From assembly GCA_001775255.1 (NCBI GenBank), contig MFCJ01000069.1:1-23371 (forward strand): a DNA stretch of 23,371 nt, written 5' to 3'. Shown here one piece after another: positions 15,049-22,619 of this stretch. Below the pieces are notes generated by a model. That model searched no databases, was not told where the DNA came from, and saw only the letters and a list, made by a program, of their open reading frames with translations. The position numbers and the translations under genes are program-made. This DNA is from Candidatus Dadabacteria bacterium RIFCSPHIGHO2_12_FULL_53_21 (GTDB lineage: Bacteria; Desulfobacterota_D; UBA1144; Nemesobacterales; UBA2774). Numbering within the stretch: the first letter of the stretch is position 1; each line of letters starts with the position of its first letter.

Positions 15049-16365
15049 TTACTGATTCATCATGTTGAAGAATTCTTTGTTCGACTTCGTTCCGCTCATT
15101 TTGTCGAGGAGGAATTCCATGGCTTCAACCGTGTTCATCGGGCTAAGCACCTTTCTCAGGAGCCACACCTTGTTGAGTACTTCCGGGGAAAGGAGGAGTT
15201 CTTCCTTCCTCGTGCCTGAACGCTGCAGGTCGAGCGCGGGGAATACCCTCTTGTCGGCGAGCCTCCTGTCGAGGTAGGCCTCCATGTTGCCCGTTCCCTT
15301 GAATTCTTCGAAAATAACCTCGTCCATCCTGCTGCCTGTATCTATGAGCGCTGTGGCGATTATAGTCAGACTTCCGCCCTCTTCCGTGTTCCTGGCCGCG
15401 CCGAAGAACCTCTTCGGTCTCTGGAGCGCGTTTGCCTCCATACCTCCCGAGAGCACCCTTCCGCTCGCGGGCGTAACCGTATTGCTTGCGCGGGCTAGCC
15501 TCGTGAGACTGTCGAGAAGGATTACGACGTCCTTGCCGTGCTCTACGAGCCTCTTCGCCTTTTCGAGTACCATATCGGCTACCTGGATGTGTCTCTGGGG
15601 CGGCTCATCGAAGGTCGAGCTCACCACTTCCCCGTTGACCGACCGTTCCATGTCCGTTACTTCCTCCGGGCGCTCATCGATCAGCAGCACAATAAGGGCT
15701 ACATCGGGGTGGTTCTTTGTTATCGCATTCGCAATTCTCTGGAGCAGTATCGTTTTACCTGTTCTCGGCTGAGCCACGATCAATCCCCTCTGGCCCATAC
15801 CGATGGGGATGAATAAGTCGAGCACCCTGGTGCAGAAGTCGTTCGGGTCGTATTCGAGCAGTAATTTCTTGTCCGGGTGAAGAGGGACGCGGTTCTCGAA
15901 AGCCACCCTCTCCCTGCACACTTCGGGGGATTCGAAATTCACCTCTTCTATTTTCAGGAGAGCCAGGTTCTTCTCGCCTTCTCTGGGCAGCCTTACCTGC
16001 CCCCCTACCGTATCTCCGGTTTTCAAATTGAATGAACGGATCTGTGATTTCGAAACGTAGATGTCATCGGGTCCGGGCAGATAGCTGTATTTAGGAGACC
16101 TGAGGAATCCGTATCCCTCGGATAGTATTTCAAGCACGCCTTCGGCGTAAATTACCCCTTCTTTCTCGCTCTGAGCCTTCAGTATTGCGTATATGATGTC
16201 CTGCTTCGTCATGCGCGAAGTCTCTTCGATCTCGAGATCCCTCGCCATTTTCATGAGCTCTGCGCTCTTCTGGTTTCTGATGTCGTTCAAGTGGAGGAAA
16301 TGAGATTCTTCCGACAAAACTTCCTTGTCTTCGGGTTTTTCCCGTAATTTGGTTGCTCTAGCCAT
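15049..16365 (-). CDS. rho: Transcription termination factor Rho
   Basis: This 438-residue protein is a full-length Rho, the hexameric RNA helicase that ends untranslated transcripts. The N-terminal Rho domain carries the RNA-binding motif EGYGFLRS (83-90). The ATPase core has GLIVAQPRTGKT (194-205, with Lys204-Thr205), where many Rho proteins read APPKAGKT. Walker B is VVILLDSLTR (280-289). The Q-loop region follows as TVTPASGRVLSGGME, and DRRLADKRVFPA (366-377) contains the arginine-finger segment. There is no long N-terminal insertion like that of actinobacterial Rho. An AAGGA lies about 11 bases before the ATG. The promoter at 16481-16510 implies a leader of about 110 bases, which suits the autoregulation known for rho in other bacteria. 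Confidence 0.97.
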   Translation of the reverse strand: MARATKLREKPEDKEVLSEESHFLHLNDIRNQKSAELMKMARDLEIEETSRMTKQDIIYAILKAQSEKEGVIYAEGVLEILSEGYGFLRSPKYSYLPGPDDIYVSKSQIRSFNLKTGDTVGGQVRLPREGEKNLALLKIEEVNFESPEVCRERVAFENRVPLHPDKKLLLEYDPNDFCTRVLDLFIPIGMGQRGLIVAQPRTGKTILLQRIANAITKNHPDVALIVLLIDERPEEVTDMERSVNGEVVSSTFDEPPQRHIQVADMVLEKAKRLVEHGKDVVILLDSLTRLARASNTVTPASGRVLSGGMEANALQRPKRFFGAARNTEEGGSLTIIATALIDTGSRMDEVIFEEFKGTGNMEAYLDRRLADKRVFPALDLQRSGTRKEELLLSPEVLNKVWLLRKVLSPMNTVEAMEFLLDKMSGTKSNKEFFNMMNQ

Positions 16366-16480
16366 GTGTTATAAGTCCTTGACTCATTATTTTTTGGAAT
16401 TTACTGCAATTATCACTTTACGAATTTATGGAAATGAGTGTCAGTTCTCTTTGAGTTGCGATAAAAGTTTAGACAACATT

Positions 16481-16510
16481 ATTATGCATGTAAAGCGTGT
16501 AATTTGTCAA
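16481..16510 (-). promoter_or_regulatory. Sigma-70 promoter of rho
   Basis: On the minus strand a perfect TTGACA (16505-16510), an 18-base spacer and CATAAT (16481-16486, five of six) precede the rho ATG by about 115 bases. Transcription would start near 16474. Confidence 0.6.
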
Positions 16511-16531
16511 GTGAGATTTTTCGGTAATAAT

Positions 16532-16547
16532 AAAACCCCGCGGTTTT
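16532..16547. repeat. Inverted repeat between the divergent rho and secreted-protein promoters
   Basis: AAAACC-CCGC-GGTTTT has perfect 6-base arms around 4 bases, with the palindrome CCGCGG nested in the middle. It sits 22 bases upstream of the rho -35 and 21 bases upstream of the -35 of the opposite promoter, so it is placed to affect both. No regulator is known. Confidence 0.3.
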
Positions 16548-16567
16548 GTCCGCGCGTCAGAGGATGG

Positions 16568-16596
16568 TAAACAAACCCGGCTCTTTATGCTATAAT
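16568..16596 (+). promoter_or_regulatory. Extended -10 promoter of the orphan secreted protein
   Basis: A perfect TATAAT (16591-16596) is preceded by TGC (16588-16590), giving a full extended -10, with TAAACA (16568-16573, four of six) at 17-base spacing. It should be a strong promoter. The transcript would start near 16603, leaving a leader of about 60 bases. Confidence 0.65.
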
Positions 16597-16662
16597 CAAA
16601 TTTTGACGGGGCGGGGACGTATTCCGCATGACGAGCAAATATTGTTTTAAACAGAGGGTGTT

Positions 16663-17640
16663 ATGACACGCGTACCTAATTTTCTAGTATTATTGGCGCT
16701 GGCTGTATTTGCGGCGTATTTCGTTCATCCGGATGCTGTTTCGGCTCCGGGCCGCACGTCTGTAATGCCTTCCGGCGGAGGGGGCGAAACGCTTCTCGCC
16801 CAGGGGGGCGGCGACGACCAGGACGCCCCGTCTTCCTCACCGCCCAGGTACACGGAAGTGGAGCTAACATCGCTTGACGGAGAGATATTCATCAACCCCC
16901 TCTATACCGGAAAGGTTTCTACCGTCAGGACAATAGACAAAAACGGACTCATAGGACAGAAGGTAGATATAGAGGTCAGGATTATGACCGACGGCTGGCG
17001 GAAATTCAGCCTCCCTCAGACTGCCGGGGGGGCTTACGGTGTCATCGTATCGGGAGACGAGGGCATATTGAAGATTTCGAAACCCGCCGAAACGGGGGCG
17101 CCGTCGGGAGGGGTATTGAAATCAATCAGGAAGCTCGTCGTAGAGTTCGGGTACCTGAGCACCGTTTTTTCGTTTCCCCGCATGAACATCCTCGAGCCGA
17201 GCAAGGTCGAGCTGGGCGTTCTTAATAATGCGGATAACAAATTCATAAACGGGAGCATCGTCGCGATGAAGCCTGATCAGGCGGCGGTCGAGTTCCAGGA
17301 CCTCCCGGCGACGGTCGTCAATAAAGAAGGGATGATGAGGGTGAGCCTGAAGGAGCCGGGCGGCACATTTATCAATTCCGATATTCAGGCCTGGGGTTAT
17401 AACATCATCGTATCCGAAACCGATATCGATACCCCTGCCCCTATAAACGCGGAAGTCTTCGGCCTACCCGATGACGCCGAAATAAGATTCGATTTCAGCT
17501 CCCTGACCGGTCAGGTTATAAGCCCGTCTACCAAGATATTGACTGTCGGAGAGATAAATAAAGGGACCCCGGTCTCGACGATAACGACCAAAATCGGGGG
17601 CGCTCAGCCCCTTACGGTTACTGTGAAGAGGGTCAGATAA
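16663..17640 (+). CDS. Secreted protein of unknown function
   Basis: This 325-residue protein starts with a Sec signal peptide: a short basic end, a hydrophobic run (FLVLLALAVFAAYF) and a likely cleavage site after AVSA near residue 28. Residues 35-61 are a low-complexity Gly/Asp/Ser/Pro linker. The rest (62-325) alternates polar and hydrophobic residues with many Gly and Asn turns and almost no helix-like stretches, so it is probably an all-beta domain. It has no cysteines, no lipobox and no membrane anchor after the signal. I do not recognise the family and see no catalytic motif. GAGGGTG lies just before the ATG, and a strong extended -10 promoter precedes it, so it may be well expressed. 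It is divergent from rho and followed by the yebC promoter. Confidence 0.8.
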   Translation: MTRVPNFLVLLALAVFAAYFVHPDAVSAPGRTSVMPSGGGGETLLAQGGGDDQDAPSSSPPRYTEVELTSLDGEIFINPLYTGKVSTVRTIDKNGLIGQKVDIEVRIMTDGWRKFSLPQTAGGAYGVIVSGDEGILKISKPAETGAPSGGVLKSIRKLVVEFGYLSTVFSFPRMNILEPSKVELGVLNNADNKFINGSIVAMKPDQAAVEFQDLPATVVNKEGMMRVSLKEPGGTFINSDIQAWGYNIIVSETDIDTPAPINAEVFGLPDDAEIRFDFSSLTGQVISPSTKILTVGEINKGTPVSTITTKIGGAQPLTVTVKRVR

Positions 17641-17656
17641 AGGGCAGCGAGGCGGC

Positions 17657-17685
17657 TTGCCAATCATTCTCTAATGTCTTAGAAT
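17657..17685 (+). promoter_or_regulatory. Sigma-70 promoter of the yebC-ruvCA(B) operon
   Basis: TTGCCA (17657-17662), a 17-base spacer and TAGAAT (17680-17685) each match consensus at five of six bases. They lie just after the secreted-protein gene and 46 bases before the yebC ATG. Confidence 0.55.
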
Positions 17686-17730
17686 TCTTATATAGTATGT
17701 TTCAATACTCGGGAGTGAGGTGATATAACC

Positions 17731-18480
17731 ATGTCAGGCCATTCGAAATGGGCTAATATCAAACACAGAAAGGCGGCGGTAGACGCGAAGAGGGGTAAGG
17801 CCTTCACGAAGCTTATACGGGAGCTGACCGTTGCGGCTAAACACGGCGGCGGCGAACCGGAATCCAATCCGCGCCTCAGAACTGCGATTGCGGCCGCGAA
17901 AAACCAGAACATGGCGAACGATACCATCGACCGCGCGATCAAACGGGGTACCGGAGAAATGGGCGGGGAAGAGTATCATGAACTGTCCTACGAGGGGTAC
18001 GGGCCCGGCGGAAGCGCCGTGCTGGTCAAGACGCTCACAGACAACAAGAACAGGACCGTGTCCGACATAAGAAGGATATTCACCAAGTTCGGCGGCAGCC
18101 TCGGGGAATCCGGATGCGTCTCCTGGATGTTCCACATGAAGGGAAGGATCGCGTTTGAGAAGAGCAAGGTCGACGAGGACAAGGTCTTCGAAATCGCTCT
18201 CGACGCGGGGGCCGACGACGTCACTACGGAAGAAAGCGAGCTCGTCGTGATCACGCCGCCCGAGGCGTTCGAAGCAGTCAAGTCCGCCATACAGGGCGCG
18301 GGTCTCGGCTACGAGAATGCGGAGGTCACTATGATCCCCCAAAACAGCATAAAGATCGAAGGCAGGGAAGCTGAGAACATGATCCGGCTCATGGAGGCCC
18401 TAGAGGACAGCGACGACGTTCAGAACGTGTATTCGAACTTCGACGTATCCGAGGACCTCATGCTGAGCCTGGCGTCCTGA
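17731..18480 (+). CDS. yebC: YebC/PmpR family protein (TACO1-like)
   Basis: This 249-residue cytoplasmic protein has the family opening MSGHSKWANIKHRKAAVDAKRGKAF, then NPRLRTAIAAAKNQNM (46-61), TIDRAIKRGTGE (65-76) and YEGYGPGGSAVLVKTLTDN (88-106). All are diagnostic of YebC. Family members were described as transcriptional regulators (PmpR) and more recently linked to translation of difficult sequences such as polyproline; the sequence does not decide between these. GAGGTGAT lies 8 bases before the ATG, a strong ribosome site. It is the first gene of yebC-ruvC-ruvA-ruvB, one base from ruvC, an arrangement shared with many proteobacteria. Confidence 0.96.
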   Translation: MSGHSKWANIKHRKAAVDAKRGKAFTKLIRELTVAAKHGGGEPESNPRLRTAIAAAKNQNMANDTIDRAIKRGTGEMGGEEYHELSYEGYGPGGSAVLVKTLTDNKNRTVSDIRRIFTKFGGSLGESGCVSWMFHMKGRIAFEKSKVDEDKVFEIALDAGADDVTTEESELVVITPPEAFEAVKSAIQGAGLGYENAEVTMIPQNSIKIEGREAENMIRLMEALEDSDDVQNVYSNFDVSEDLMLSLAS

Positions 18481-18481
18481 A

Positions 18482-19033
18482 ATGAAGGTGATCGGAATAG
18501 ACCCCGGTTCCCGGGTTTGCGGTTACGGGGTTCTCGAGTCCCGGAACGGGGATATCGAGCACCTGGCAAGCGGGAGCATAGCGCCGGGAAACGGCCTTCC
18601 GCTCTATCAAAGGTTAAAAATAATATACGAGTCTCTCATAAAAGTGATCGGCGAACACTCGCCCGAGGCGATGTCCGTCGAGGATATATTCTTTGCGAAG
18701 AACGCGAAGAGCGCGATAAAGCTCGGGGAAGCGAGAGGGGTAGCGCTGCTGGCGGCCTCCAATTCGGGTATCTCGGTATTCGAATACCCTCCGACCAAGA
18801 TCAAGCTCGCGCTCACGGGGAGCGGGAGGGCGAGCAAGTCCGATGTTCAGCGGATGCTCTCGATAATACTCGGGGTATCCGAGTTCGAAACGGAAGACGC
18901 TTCGGACGCCGTAGCGATTGCGCTCTGCCACATAAATCTCTCCCGCATCGAGGCCAGACTGGGCAAGGAATTCACCGAGCCGCGGAAGAGGAGGAGGCGC
19001 TTCACTCTAAATGATCTCCCTTCTAAGGGGTAA
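18482..19033 (+). CDS. ruvC: Holliday junction endonuclease RuvC
   Basis: This 183-residue nuclease cuts Holliday junctions symmetrically as a dimer. The four catalytic acids are all present at nearly the E. coli positions: Asp7 in GIDPGS, Glu67 in SVEDIFF, and Asp139 and Asp142 in EDASDAVAIA. KNAKSAIKLGEARG (73-86) is the conserved helix after the second acid. The C-terminus is basic (PRKRRRRF). The start lies one base after the yebC stop, and the last 23 bases overlap the beginning of ruvA in another frame, so translation of all three is probably coupled. Confidence 0.97.
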   Translation: MKVIGIDPGSRVCGYGVLESRNGDIEHLASGSIAPGNGLPLYQRLKIIYESLIKVIGEHSPEAMSVEDIFFAKNAKSAIKLGEARGVALLAASNSGISVFEYPPTKIKLALTGSGRASKSDVQRMLSIILGVSEFETEDASDAVAIALCHINLSRIEARLGKEFTEPRKRRRRFTLNDLPSKG

Positions 19034-19598
19034 GGTTGCACATAAATCGCTCGGGAAGGTGGTAGTCGACGTAAACGGCGTCGGCTACGGAGTCACCGTT
19101 CCCCTTTCCACATATTACAGACTCCCCGAGACGGGGGGCGAGACCGAATTAAAAATACATACGAGCATGAAGGACTCGTCGATCGAGCTCTTCGGATTTC
19201 ACACAGAGGACGAGCGCGAGGTTTTCACGCTCCTTATAAGCGTTGCGGGTGTCGGTCCGAAGCTCGCGACCAATATACTTTCTTACATATCTCCCGCCGA
19301 ATTCGCATCCGCCCTGTCGTCGGGCGGCCTCGACAAAAAGAAAATACCGGGCATAGGACCCAAGCTCGCTTCGAGACTGACTATGGAGTTAAAGGACAAG
19401 ATCTCCGGGCTCCGCGCGCCGGGAGAAGCGGTAAAGAAAGCGGGTATCCTCGAAGACGTCGTGTCGGCGCTCCTTAACCTCGGATATAAGAGGTCCGAGA
19501 TCGACGAGCATATTTCCGAGCTCGAGCGAATCTCGGCCGGTGAGAGCGATATAGAGACTGCTCTCAGGGAATCGCTCAAGGTGATGAGGAGGGTGTGA
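19011..19598 (+). CDS. ruvA: Holliday junction DNA-binding subunit RuvA
   Basis: This 195-residue protein binds the four-way junction as a tetramer and loads RuvB. The OB-fold domain opens MISLLRGKVAHKS and includes VNGVGYGVTVP (21-31). Two helix-hairpin-helix motifs follow, ISVAGVGPKLATNIL (76-90) and IPGIGPKLASRL (112-123). A short linker leads to domain III (about 148-195), which contacts RuvB. The start ATG lies inside ruvC, overlapping it by 23 bases. RuvB follows after 79 bases. Confidence 0.97.
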   Translation: MISLLRGKVAHKSLGKVVVDVNGVGYGVTVPLSTYYRLPETGGETELKIHTSMKDSSIELFGFHTEDEREVFTLLISVAGVGPKLATNILSYISPAEFASALSSGGLDKKKIPGIGPKLASRLTMELKDKISGLRAPGEAVKKAGILEDVVSALLNLGYKRSEIDEHISELERISAGESDIETALRESLKVMRRV

Positions 19599-19677
19599 GC
19601 TTCTTTCCGGGGGGCGGATTTCTATCAGGGTTCTATTCATTTATAATTAGAATTACTCATATTAGAGGGAGCATGAA

Positions 19678-20700
19678 ATGGCGGAAAGGCTGCTGAACCC
19701 CAAAGACGGGGAAGACGAGTCGCTCCTCGATATCAACCTCAGGCCCGACCGGCTTAAGGACTATCTGGGCCAGGTCAAGGTAAAGGAAAAGGTAGGAATT
19801 TTCATCGAAGCCGCGAGGAGACGGGGGGAAGCCCTCGACCATGTGCTCCTCTACGGCCCTCCCGGTCTCGGCAAGACCACGCTCGCGCACGTCGTCTCTA
19901 ACGAGCTTCGCGTGAGGATCCACGCCACTTCCGGGCCCGTTATAGAGAGGGTGGGCGACCTCGCTTCCATACTTACCAACCTCGAAGACAGGGACGTGCT
20001 CTTCATAGACGAGATACACCGTCTAAACCGTATAGTGGAGGAGTACCTCTATTCGGCGATGGAGGACTATAAGATAGACATTATGATAGGCGACGGGCCG
20101 ACCGCGAAGTCGATGAAGGTTTCGTTGAACAGGTTTACGTTGATCGGGGCCACCACCAGGACTGGCCTGCTGACGTCTCCGCTGAGGTCCAGGTTCGGTG
20201 TGGACCTCAGGCTCGATTACTATACTTCCGGGGAGATCGAGGAGATACTGAAGAGGTCAGCCGGTATACTGGGGGTGGAGATCACTCCCGACGGGGTTGC
20301 AGAGCTCGCCTGCCGCGCGCGCGGCACGCCCCGTATAGCGAACAGGCTCTTAAAGAGGGTGAGGGATTTCGCCGAGGTCAGGGCGGACGGCGTGATAGAT
20401 ACCGGAGTCGCGGCCTCTGCCCTGGAGATGCTCGAGGTGGATCCGCTCGGACTCGATAACCTCGACAGGGCGATTCTCGAGACTATAATCGGGAAGTTCG
20501 GCGGAGGGCCCGTGGGTATAGATTCGATTGCGGCCGCGGTGAGCGAGGACAGGGACACCATCGAAGACGTATACGAGCCCTTTTTGATAAGACAGGGGCT
20601 CCTTGCAAAGACCCCCAGGGGAAGGGTAGTCACCCAGCTTGCGTATTCCCACCTCAACATGCCCGCGCCCCGCGTGCAGAAAGGCCTCTTCGGGGATTAA
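19678..20700 (+). CDS. ruvB: Holliday junction branch-migration helicase RuvB
   Basis: This 340-residue AAA+ motor drives branch migration on RuvA-bound junctions. Walker A is GPPGLGKT (60-67), Walker B is VLFIDE (107-112) followed by IHRLN, sensor 1 is GATTR (157-161), and the arginine finger is Arg170 in LRSRFG. The C-terminal winged helix carries RGRVVTQLAY. The opening LRPDRLKDYLGQ is typical of RuvB. GAGGGA lies 7 bases before the ATG. A TATAAT at 19642-19647 in the ruvA-ruvB gap could be an internal -10, but its -35 is poor. The TAA stop shares bases with the stop of the convergent gene on the minus strand. Confidence 0.98.
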   Translation: MAERLLNPKDGEDESLLDINLRPDRLKDYLGQVKVKEKVGIFIEAARRRGEALDHVLLYGPPGLGKTTLAHVVSNELRVRIHATSGPVIERVGDLASILTNLEDRDVLFIDEIHRLNRIVEEYLYSAMEDYKIDIMIGDGPTAKSMKVSLNRFTLIGATTRTGLLTSPLRSRFGVDLRLDYYTSGEIEEILKRSAGILGVEITPDGVAELACRARGTPRIANRLLKRVRDFAEVRADGVIDTGVAASALEMLEVDPLGLDNLDRAILETIIGKFGGGPVGIDSIAAAVSEDRDTIEDVYEPFLIRQGLLAKTPRGRVVTQLAYSHLNMPAPRVQKGLFGD

Positions 20701-21149
20701 TTCTTCTTGTTAAGCGGGATTTCCCTTATGAACTCGTCCCAGTGGTCTTCCGTAATGAGGTCGAGTTCCTTCCTCGGCTTTTCGTACCCGCCGCCCTCGG
20801 GAAAGAGCTTGTTATAGACCTCGTCCCTGAGATCGAGCCACCTGTCTATAGACTCGTAGTTCTTGAATTTAACGACCGTCTTATATGTCCAGAGCGGCTC
20901 GAGCGTATGCACCCGCTGTGTGAAGAGCTTGTACTCGTCGGCTATGATCCCGAGCTTCTGCATCTCGCTCCAGAAGGGGTAGAGCTTCTCCCTGTAAATC
21001 TCGAGGAACTTTTCCCTGTTCTCGGGCTTTACCACGTAAAAGCTCTCCTCGACGACGATCCTGTACCTGTCCTCGACGGCCCCGGCGAATGAAGCCGTAA
21101 TTATCAGCAGCGCCGCTGTCAGACCTGTGAACCTTGCTCCCTTAATCAT
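20697..21149 (-). CDS. Small exported protein, possibly alpha-beta-barrel (NIPSNAP-like) fold
   Basis: I use the ATG at 21149, giving 150 residues that begin MIKGARFTGLTAALLIITASFAGA, a clear signal peptide cleaved near residue 24. A longer frame from 21242 would bury that signal and would start upstream of the likely transcription start, so I reject it. The mature part has strand-helix-strand texture (YRIVVEESFYVVKP, then ENREKFLEIYREKLYPFWSEM, then WTYKTVVKFKNYESIDRWLDL). This resembles dimeric alpha-beta-barrel proteins; it is an inference from pattern only. It has no cysteines or catalytic motif I recognise. On the minus strand GGGAGG lies about 12 bases before the ATG. It occupies the place where ybgC often sits between ruvB and tolQ, but in opposite orientation. 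Confidence 0.75.
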   Translation of the reverse strand: MIKGARFTGLTAALLIITASFAGAVEDRYRIVVEESFYVVKPENREKFLEIYREKLYPFWSEMQKLGIIADEYKLFTQRVHTLEPLWTYKTVVKFKNYESIDRWLDLRDEVYNKLFPEGGGYEKPRKELDLITEDHWDEFIREIPLNKKN

Positions 21150-21212
21150 TCTGTTATCCGGCCTCCCTTTGAATTTCGGGAATTTCTTCCCCTCTTTTTT
21201 GCCGAGATTACA

Positions 21213-21242
21213 ATTATACACCTTGGGCGGATGAACCGACAA
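21213..21242 (-). promoter_or_regulatory. Promoter of the small exported protein
   Basis: On the minus strand TTGTCG (21237-21242), an 18-base spacer and a perfect TATAAT (21213-21218) lie about 65 bases before the ATG at 21149. Transcription would begin near 21206. Confidence 0.55.
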
Positions 21243-21304
21243 ACTCGCGGAATTGAGTGTTTTATTATGAATTTTATTTGATTTTAGTTTTTAAGTATGG
21301 AAAA

Positions 21305-21339
21305 CTTAATACGGAATCTTAAATACGGCTCATTCGTAT
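21305..21339. repeat. Direct and inverted repeats upstream of tolQ
   Basis: CTTAATACGG (21305-21314) recurs as CTTAAATACGG (21318-21328), about one helical turn apart, and an inverted CGTAT (21335-21339) pairs with the ATACG of the second copy. They lie about 65-100 bases before the tolQ ATG in an AT-rich gap and look like a regulator-binding cluster. I find no firm promoter hexamers for tolQ. Confidence 0.4.
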
Positions 21340-21404
21340 GTAACAGTCAAAAGCATTGATTTTCATTCAAACCCTAAATCCAACTTAGCAGCGGGTCAAC
21401 ACAG

Positions 21405-22163
21405 ATGACGAACTGGATATATCTATTGTTAGAGGCGCAGGCGAATAACGGAGCCGGCCAGATAAAAGTCATGAACCTCATTACCGATGCGGGCCCGGTC
21501 GTGAAGGTCGTACTGCTCATCCTTCTCATCATGTCCGTGATTTCATGGACGATAATTTTTTCGAAGGCCTTCGTCCTGAAAAGGGCGGCCAAGAGGTCGG
21601 AGAAATTCCTCGAGCTCTATAACGCGAGCGGCAACTTCGGGAACCTCTACTCCTCGACTAAGCACATCGGGGGACCGATCGCCGAGGTGTTCAGGGCCGG
21701 GTACACGGAGATATTGAAGCTCAGAAGGGCGAGCGGCGCGGCCCAGAACCCCGAATCAAAGACGAATTCGGAAGTGATAGTGAACGAGCTCGGCATGGTC
21801 GAGCTCGTCGAAAGGGCGCTCAAAAGGACCATGGCGTCCGAGACCGCCAAGCTCGAAGGCTCGCTGATATTTCTCGCGACCACGGGGAGCGCAGCGCCTT
21901 TTATCGGTCTCTTCGGCACGGTCTGGGGGATCATGACCTCGTTCATCGGACTCGCGGGTAGCCAGGGCGTGCCCACGCTGCAGGCCGTGGCCCCGGGTAT
22001 CGCCGAGGCCCTCGTCGCCACCGCTATAGGTCTCGCGGCCGCTATACCGGCCGTTATCGCATATAACTATTTCGTCAGCAGGGTGAAGAGGATAGACATA
22101 GAAATGGAAAACTTTTCCTCGGAATTCCTCAACATCGTGGACAGATACATAAAGAAGGTATAA
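21405..22163 (+). CDS. tolQ: TolQ, proton-channel subunit of the Tol system (MotA/ExbB family)
   Basis: This 252-residue inner-membrane protein forms, with TolR, the proton-driven motor that energises TolA. Three membrane segments are visible: about 31-53 (VVLLILLIMSVISWTIIF), 154-183 (LIFLATTGSAAPFIGLFGTVWGIM, with the family motif GLFGTVWGIM) and 198-222 (IAEALVATAIGLAAAIPAVI). A cytoplasmic loop of about 100 residues separates the first two. The sequence alone barely separates TolQ from ExbB; tolR and a TolA-like gene directly downstream, plus the yebC-ruvCAB neighbourhood, favour TolQ. The tolR ATG follows after 4 bases. No strong ribosome site precedes the ATG. Confidence 0.92.
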   Translation: MTNWIYLLLEAQANNGAGQIKVMNLITDAGPVVKVVLLILLIMSVISWTIIFSKAFVLKRAAKRSEKFLELYNASGNFGNLYSSTKHIGGPIAEVFRAGYTEILKLRRASGAAQNPESKTNSEVIVNELGMVELVERALKRTMASETAKLEGSLIFLATTGSAAPFIGLFGTVWGIMTSFIGLAGSQGVPTLQAVAPGIAEALVATAIGLAAAIPAVIAYNYFVSRVKRIDIEMENFSSEFLNIVDRYIKKV

Positions 22164-22167
22164 GAAA

Positions 22168-22611
22168 ATGGGAATGCAGACAGGTAAAGAAGGACGCACA
22201 GTGATGTCCGAGATCAACGTCACGCCTTTCGTGGACGTTATGCTCGTTCTCCTGGTTATCTTCATGGTCACGACCCCTATACTCTATCAGGGGGTGGACG
22301 TGGACCTGCCGAATACGGAGTCCCGCCCCATGCCGTCGCTCGACCAGGAGAGGAAGGTCGTCGTCACGCTTAATAAAGACGGGGAAATATTCATCGAGAA
22401 ACAGCGGTACACGTTGAACGAGCTCCGTATCGAGATAAGGAAGGTTATGGCGGAAAGGGGTAAAAATTTAACGGATGAGGACGTATTCCTGAGGGCCGAT
22501 TCAAGCGTTCCGTACGGCACGGTTGTTGAAGTCATGTCGGAGATAAGAAATGCGGGGGTACAGAAGATCGGGCTCATCACGGAGCCTGTTCCGAATGACG
22601 GCCAGAGGTGA
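22168..22611 (+). CDS. tolR: TolR (ExbD/TolR family)
   Basis: This 147-residue protein has one N-terminal membrane segment, INVTPFVDVMLVLLVIFMVT (16-35), containing Asp23, the proton-carrying residue at the same number as in E. coli TolR. The periplasmic remainder (about 40-147) has the usual sequence V-DLP at the membrane exit and ADSSVPYGTVVEVMSEIRNAGVQKIGLIT near the C-terminus. It works with TolQ as the stator and motor. It starts 4 bases after tolQ and ends 8 bases before the tolA ATG, so the three genes form one tight operon. Confidence 0.94.
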   Translation: MGMQTGKEGRTVMSEINVTPFVDVMLVLLVIFMVTTPILYQGVDVDLPNTESRPMPSLDQERKVVVTLNKDGEIFIEKQRYTLNELRIEIRKVMAERGKNLTDEDVFLRADSSVPYGTVVEVMSEIRNAGVQKIGLITEPVPNDGQR

Positions 22612-22619
22612 GCGGGGAA

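Noticed and set aside
19619..19647. Internal promoter for ruvB
   Set aside because: TATAAT is perfect, but the -35 (TTTCTA) is weak and the ruvA-ruvB gap is AT-rich enough to give it by chance.
21150..21242. Longer start at 21242 for the minus-strand exported protein
   Set aside because: It would bury the signal peptide behind 31 residues and begin upstream of the predicted transcription start.
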